NCBI GenBank assembly: GCA_029582155.1
Contig: CM055899.1
Span: forward strand, 73,216,886-73,280,885
From: Panopea generosa
Taxonomy: Eukaryota; Mollusca; Bivalvia; Adapedonta; Hiatellidae
Direction: 5' to 3'
DNA length: 64,000 nt
Shown here: positions 60,605-64,000 of the stretch, piece after piece
Numbering within the stretch: position 1 is the stretch's first letter
Layout: each line of letters starts with the position of its first letter
Program-made: the position numbers and the translations under genes
Notes under the pieces: generated by a model
Database searches by the model: none
Seen by the model: the letters and a program-made list of their open reading frames with translations, nothing else
Told to the model about the DNA's origin: nothing

Positions 60605-60715
60605 TTATCAAAAGCGGGGCGTTAGTTCCGTGGATAGAGTGTAACTCTCTCAAGCCGGAGGTCGCGGGTTCGACCCCATGCTCGAACCGATGCCTCTGGA
60701 AACAATTCACTCAGT
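60605..60715 (+). mobile_element. tRNA-like SINE head
   Basis: GGGGCGTTAGTTCCGTGG (A-box-like) and GTCGCGGGTTCGACCCC (B box) at tRNA-like spacing. Confidence 0.5.
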
Positions 60716-60871
60716 AAATTTGGGAAATAATATCATGTATGAATTGCGTCATGACTTTACGTCATTAGCGTGACGGGGAAGGGGATGAAAATTCCGTATC
60801 CGGTAGAAGTAGTTGAATTTTCTGTAAAATGTTTTCTTCATTTTCATGAAAGGGTATCCAGCTGCGATAAA

Positions 60872-61566
60872 CTGTGCATGCTGGTACATGATTATTTCAA
60901 CTATAGTTCCATTTTCATAAACTGATACCGAAATATTGCCCTCTGATGTGAAGTCAGTAGCCTATTATGTATATATATATATGTATAAAACTGAACAGCT
61001 TTGAATGTAGAAGGATATCCAGCATTGATTAACTGTATGTGTTGGTACAAGACTATAGATATATTAACAAGAACTGGTATATTGCCATATGATTTGAAGG
61101 TAGTGCATAATTGTATCACATAATCTTGAAACAGAAGATCATCTCAACTATAGCTTACACAATATTTTAATTTCTTGCTGGAATTAGTTCAAGTAATGTT
61201 TAATTTGTATTTTAGTATTGCTTGACCAACTTATATTATTCTAGTCATGCAATTGAAGTATTTAGAGTTATTATACGAACATGATGTCCCTTTAGTTAGG
61301 TATTGGCACACCTATTGGGGTTATTTGTCAGCAATGGTTAATGAACTTTTAAAGCAATTTTAAATTTTGAAACACAAATATCACAAATTACAAATGCTGA
61401 ATTAAATTATATTAAGGTTATACGAGCCATCCATTCACTTTGTTATTTTCAAAACAAAACAACAACATAACTGTTGATAATGAAAATAAATAGTTTTGGT
61501 GAATTATTTTGTTAATTTATTTTTAACAGACACGCAATAACAGCTTAATTTTACCACCCCTGAGTT
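60872..61566 (-). repeat. Dispersed repeat family I, copy 2 (uninterrupted)
   Basis: The reverse complement aligns with 32681-33003 plus 33975-34217. It lacks the LINE remnant and so gives the pre-insertion state. A 56-bp array starts ~40 bases to its right. Confidence 0.85.
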
Positions 61567-61604
61567 TTAATATTCTTCCATTGGGTACTTGTTTTCTGAA
61601 AATA

Positions 61605-63120
61605 TAAATGGCACCCATTGAATGTATTCAGATAAACATTCGCACGGTTTTTCCAACCTAACAATGACACCCATTTAATGTATTAAGATAAACATTTGCA
61701 CGGTTTCTCTCACCTAACAATGACACCCATAGAATGTATTCAGATACACATTCGCACGGTTTCTCCAACCTAACAATGGCACCCATTGAATGTATTCAGA
61801 TAAACACCCGCATGATTTTACAACCTAACAATGGAACCCATTGAATGTATTCAGATAAACATGACACCCATTGAATGTATTCAGATAAACGTTCACATGA
61901 TTTTCTCAAACCTAACAATAGCACCAATTTATTGTATTCAGATAAACATTCGCATGATTTTCTCCAACCGAAAAATGTCACCCATTGAATGTATTCAGAT
62001 AAACATTTGCACGTTTTAGGCAACCTAACAATGACACACATTGAATGTATTCAGATAAACATTCCCGTGGTTTCTCCAACCTAACAATGACTCCCATTGA
62101 ATGTATTCAGATAAACATTTGCATGGTTTCGCCAACCTGACAATGACACCCATTGAATGTATTCAGATAAACATTCCCATGATTTTCTCCAACCTAACAA
62201 TGGTATCCATTGAATGTATTCAAATAAACATTCGCACGGGTTCTCTCACGTAACTAAAGCACCCATTGAATGTATTCAGATAAACATTCGCACGGTTTCT
62301 CCAACCTAACAATGGCACCCATTGAATGTATTCAGATTAACATTCGCATGGTTTCTCCAACCTAACAATGACACCCATTGAATGTATTCAGATAAAATTC
62401 ACACGTTTTTCCAACCTAACAATGGTACCCATTGAATGTATTCAGATAAACATTCGCATGGTTTCTCCAACCTGACAATGACACCCATTGAATGTATTCA
62501 GATGAACATTCCCATGATTTCTCCAACCTGACAATGACACACATTGAATGTATCCAGATAAACATTCCCATGATTTCCCTAACCTAATAATGGCACCCAT
62601 TGAATGTATTCAGATAAACAATCCCATGGTTTCTGCAACCTAACAATGACACCCATTGGATGTTTTCAGATAAACATTTGCACGGTTTTTAAAACGTAAC
62701 AATGACACCCATTGAATGTATTCAGATAAACATTTGCATGGTTTCGCCAACCTAACAATGACTCCCATTAAATGTATTCAGAAAAACATTCACATGATTT
62801 TCTCCAACCTAACAAAGACACCCATTGAATGTATTCAAATAAACATTTGCACGGTTTCTCTCACCTAACAATGGCACCCATTGAATGTATTCAGATAAAC
62901 ATTCGCATGTTTTTTCCAACTTAACAATGCCACCCATTGAATGTAGTAAGATAAACATTCCCATGATTGTTTCCAACCTAACAATGACACCCATTGAATG
63001 TGTTCAGATAATCATTCGCACGGTTTCTCTAACCTAACAATGACACTTATTGAATGTTTTCAGATGATCATTTGCATGGTTTCGCCAACCCAACAATGAC
63101 ATCCATTGAATGTATTTGAA
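61605..63120. repeat. 56-bp tandem array, ~27 units
   Basis: Each unit has ACACCCATTGAATGTATTCA, GATAAACATTCGCACGG and TTTCTCCAACCTAACAATG. Unit length is nearly constant. One shortened unit lies near 61850-61870. Short open frames on both strands come from it. There are no spacers, so it is not a CRISPR array. Its sequence is unrelated to the 58-bp array. Confidence 0.96.
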
Positions 63121-63269
63121 AATTGCTTCCGGTGTTTTACTTAGTTGCTTGTTAGTATATACCGGAAGAGAGTTTGTTTACTCTGGAGCACTTCTCTGTT
63201 ATTTGTGGAAAACAACGTAAAGCACGTAGTCCGTCCTCACTCTTTCTTGTTTAATTAACCGCAATAGTG

Positions 63270-63490
63270 ATCTAGGTATAGAATCTCCGCCTCGCATGCG
63301 GAAGTGCGTGGGTTCGATCTGCGGTCATGCAATGCTATTTTGATTGTCTCATCGGACAGTAGCATTGGTTAATTGCTTTAATGTATGTCTGGTGGTTAAT
63401 TTGACAACTACACATTTACCGGCCCGGATTGGTACTTTGTATCATCCTCAGAATGGGCGGCGAACCCACCTACCCCTGGAATCAAACATA
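63270..63490 (+). mobile_element. tRNA-derived SINE
   Basis: GATCTAGGTATAGAATCTCC (A-box region), CGCATGCGG and GTGGGTTCGATC (B box) are followed by a non-tRNA body (CATCGGACAGTAGC, GGCCCGGATTGGTAC). Single copy here. Confidence 0.5.
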
Positions 63491-63819
63491 GCTATTGATT
63501 GTGAAAATATCTGTCAGTTTTCGGATACGATTTTGCTTAATAACTACTTCATTACCCAGCTACGTTAACAGAACCTAGTACAGATACCCCTGAAGAAGGA
63601 GTTCTATTTCTAACATACTGCACTCACATTCCAGAAGAACAAAAACAAAAGACATCGTACTGGTCTCCCTTTGGACTTTTGTCTGAGGCTTCTGTTTGCT
63701 TTTTTCGCAAGTTCTGTCCATTTTATTTGTTTTTCATAACGAAGATTTATGTCATTTCCAACACACAGCATACTCTATATTATATACCCAGTTTTAATGG
63801 CGGAGAAATACATCGGATA

Positions 63820-63975
63820 CTCTGATAAGATTCACCGTCCTTCCGCAAGTAACAGGCAAACTTTCGAACAAAAGTATTTTGTGACCGAGATTGGCTCGTG
63901 CCCAAGACCTCAGTGGTGAGAAGTAAATGCCCATTAGACGACAGCACCTTGGAGCAATCCTCAGACTAGTTCCAC
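63820..63975 (-). mobile_element. SINE family B, 5' part, minus strand
   Basis: Minus strand: GCTCCAAGGTGCTGTCG, TTCTCACCACTGAGG, then GTTTGCCTGTTACTTGCGGA and AGGACGGTGAAT. The copy stops at this point, which is near the window edge. Confidence 0.8.
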
Positions 63976-64000
63976 CTTGAAGCATTCTGGCTTCTGTTTC

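Noticed and set aside
60286..60717. 143-codon plus-strand open frame, the longest in the window
   Set aside because: It runs through a purine/GGT microsatellite and into a tRNA-like SINE head. Poly-K and poly-V stretches are translation of low-complexity DNA.
61796..62994. Repetitive open frames on both strands
   Set aside because: They are translations of the 56-bp array.

Overview
This is AT-rich eukaryotic nuclear DNA, almost all of it non-coding. No bacterial operon, complete large gene, rRNA or functional tRNA gene is visible. Dense tRNA-derived SINEs, non-LTR and hAT transposon debris, pearl/foldback-like elements with minisatellite cores, and multi-kilobase tandem arrays suggest a metazoan, most likely a marine bivalve mollusc. 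That assignment is inferred from genome style, not from a diagnostic gene.

Layout. 1-5540 is a degenerate AT-rich satellite of ~38-40 bp monomers with a ~1.9 kb higher-order period. 5.5-16 kb holds SINE copies (families called A-F here), two opposed foldback-like elements at 10.3 and 13.5 kb, a nested SINE with a 14-bp target duplication, and a frameshifted zinc-ribbon-like exon at 14.1 kb. 16-18.1 kb has a cluster of an AGCGTCAAGAAGC motif and copy 1 of an hAT-related element. 19.4-19.9 kb is a non-LTR retrotransposon remnant. 20-30 kb has a possible minus-strand spliced gene (four candidate exons), a long-hairpin MITE, more SINEs and a composite repeat. 31-39 kb has a dispersed repeat split by a dead LINE fragment and a 4.8 kb array of 58-bp units. 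39-48 kb is mostly unique sequence, with SINEs and a possible two-exon plus-strand gene for a small membrane-anchored protein (45.6-46.8 kb). 48.4-50.3 kb is copy 2 of the hAT-related element, inverted relative to copy 1 and keeping the start and C-terminal dimerisation region of a ZNF862-like hAT protein. 50-57 kb is SINE-rich, with a nested 342-bp DNA transposon and a coding-like stretch at 52.4 kb. 58.5-58.8 kb holds the best promoter and first-exon candidate (minus strand). 60.8-63.1 kb has a second copy of the 32.7 kb dispersed repeat and a 56-bp-unit array.

The most notable items are the inverted hAT-related pair, whose 3' part carries phased perfect palindromes (TGGCTGAATTCAGCCA), and the three unrelated satellite arrays. 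Open frames of 60-80 codons are expected by chance at this base composition, so gene calls rest on splice signals, phase agreement, promoters or family motifs, and all carry modest confidence.
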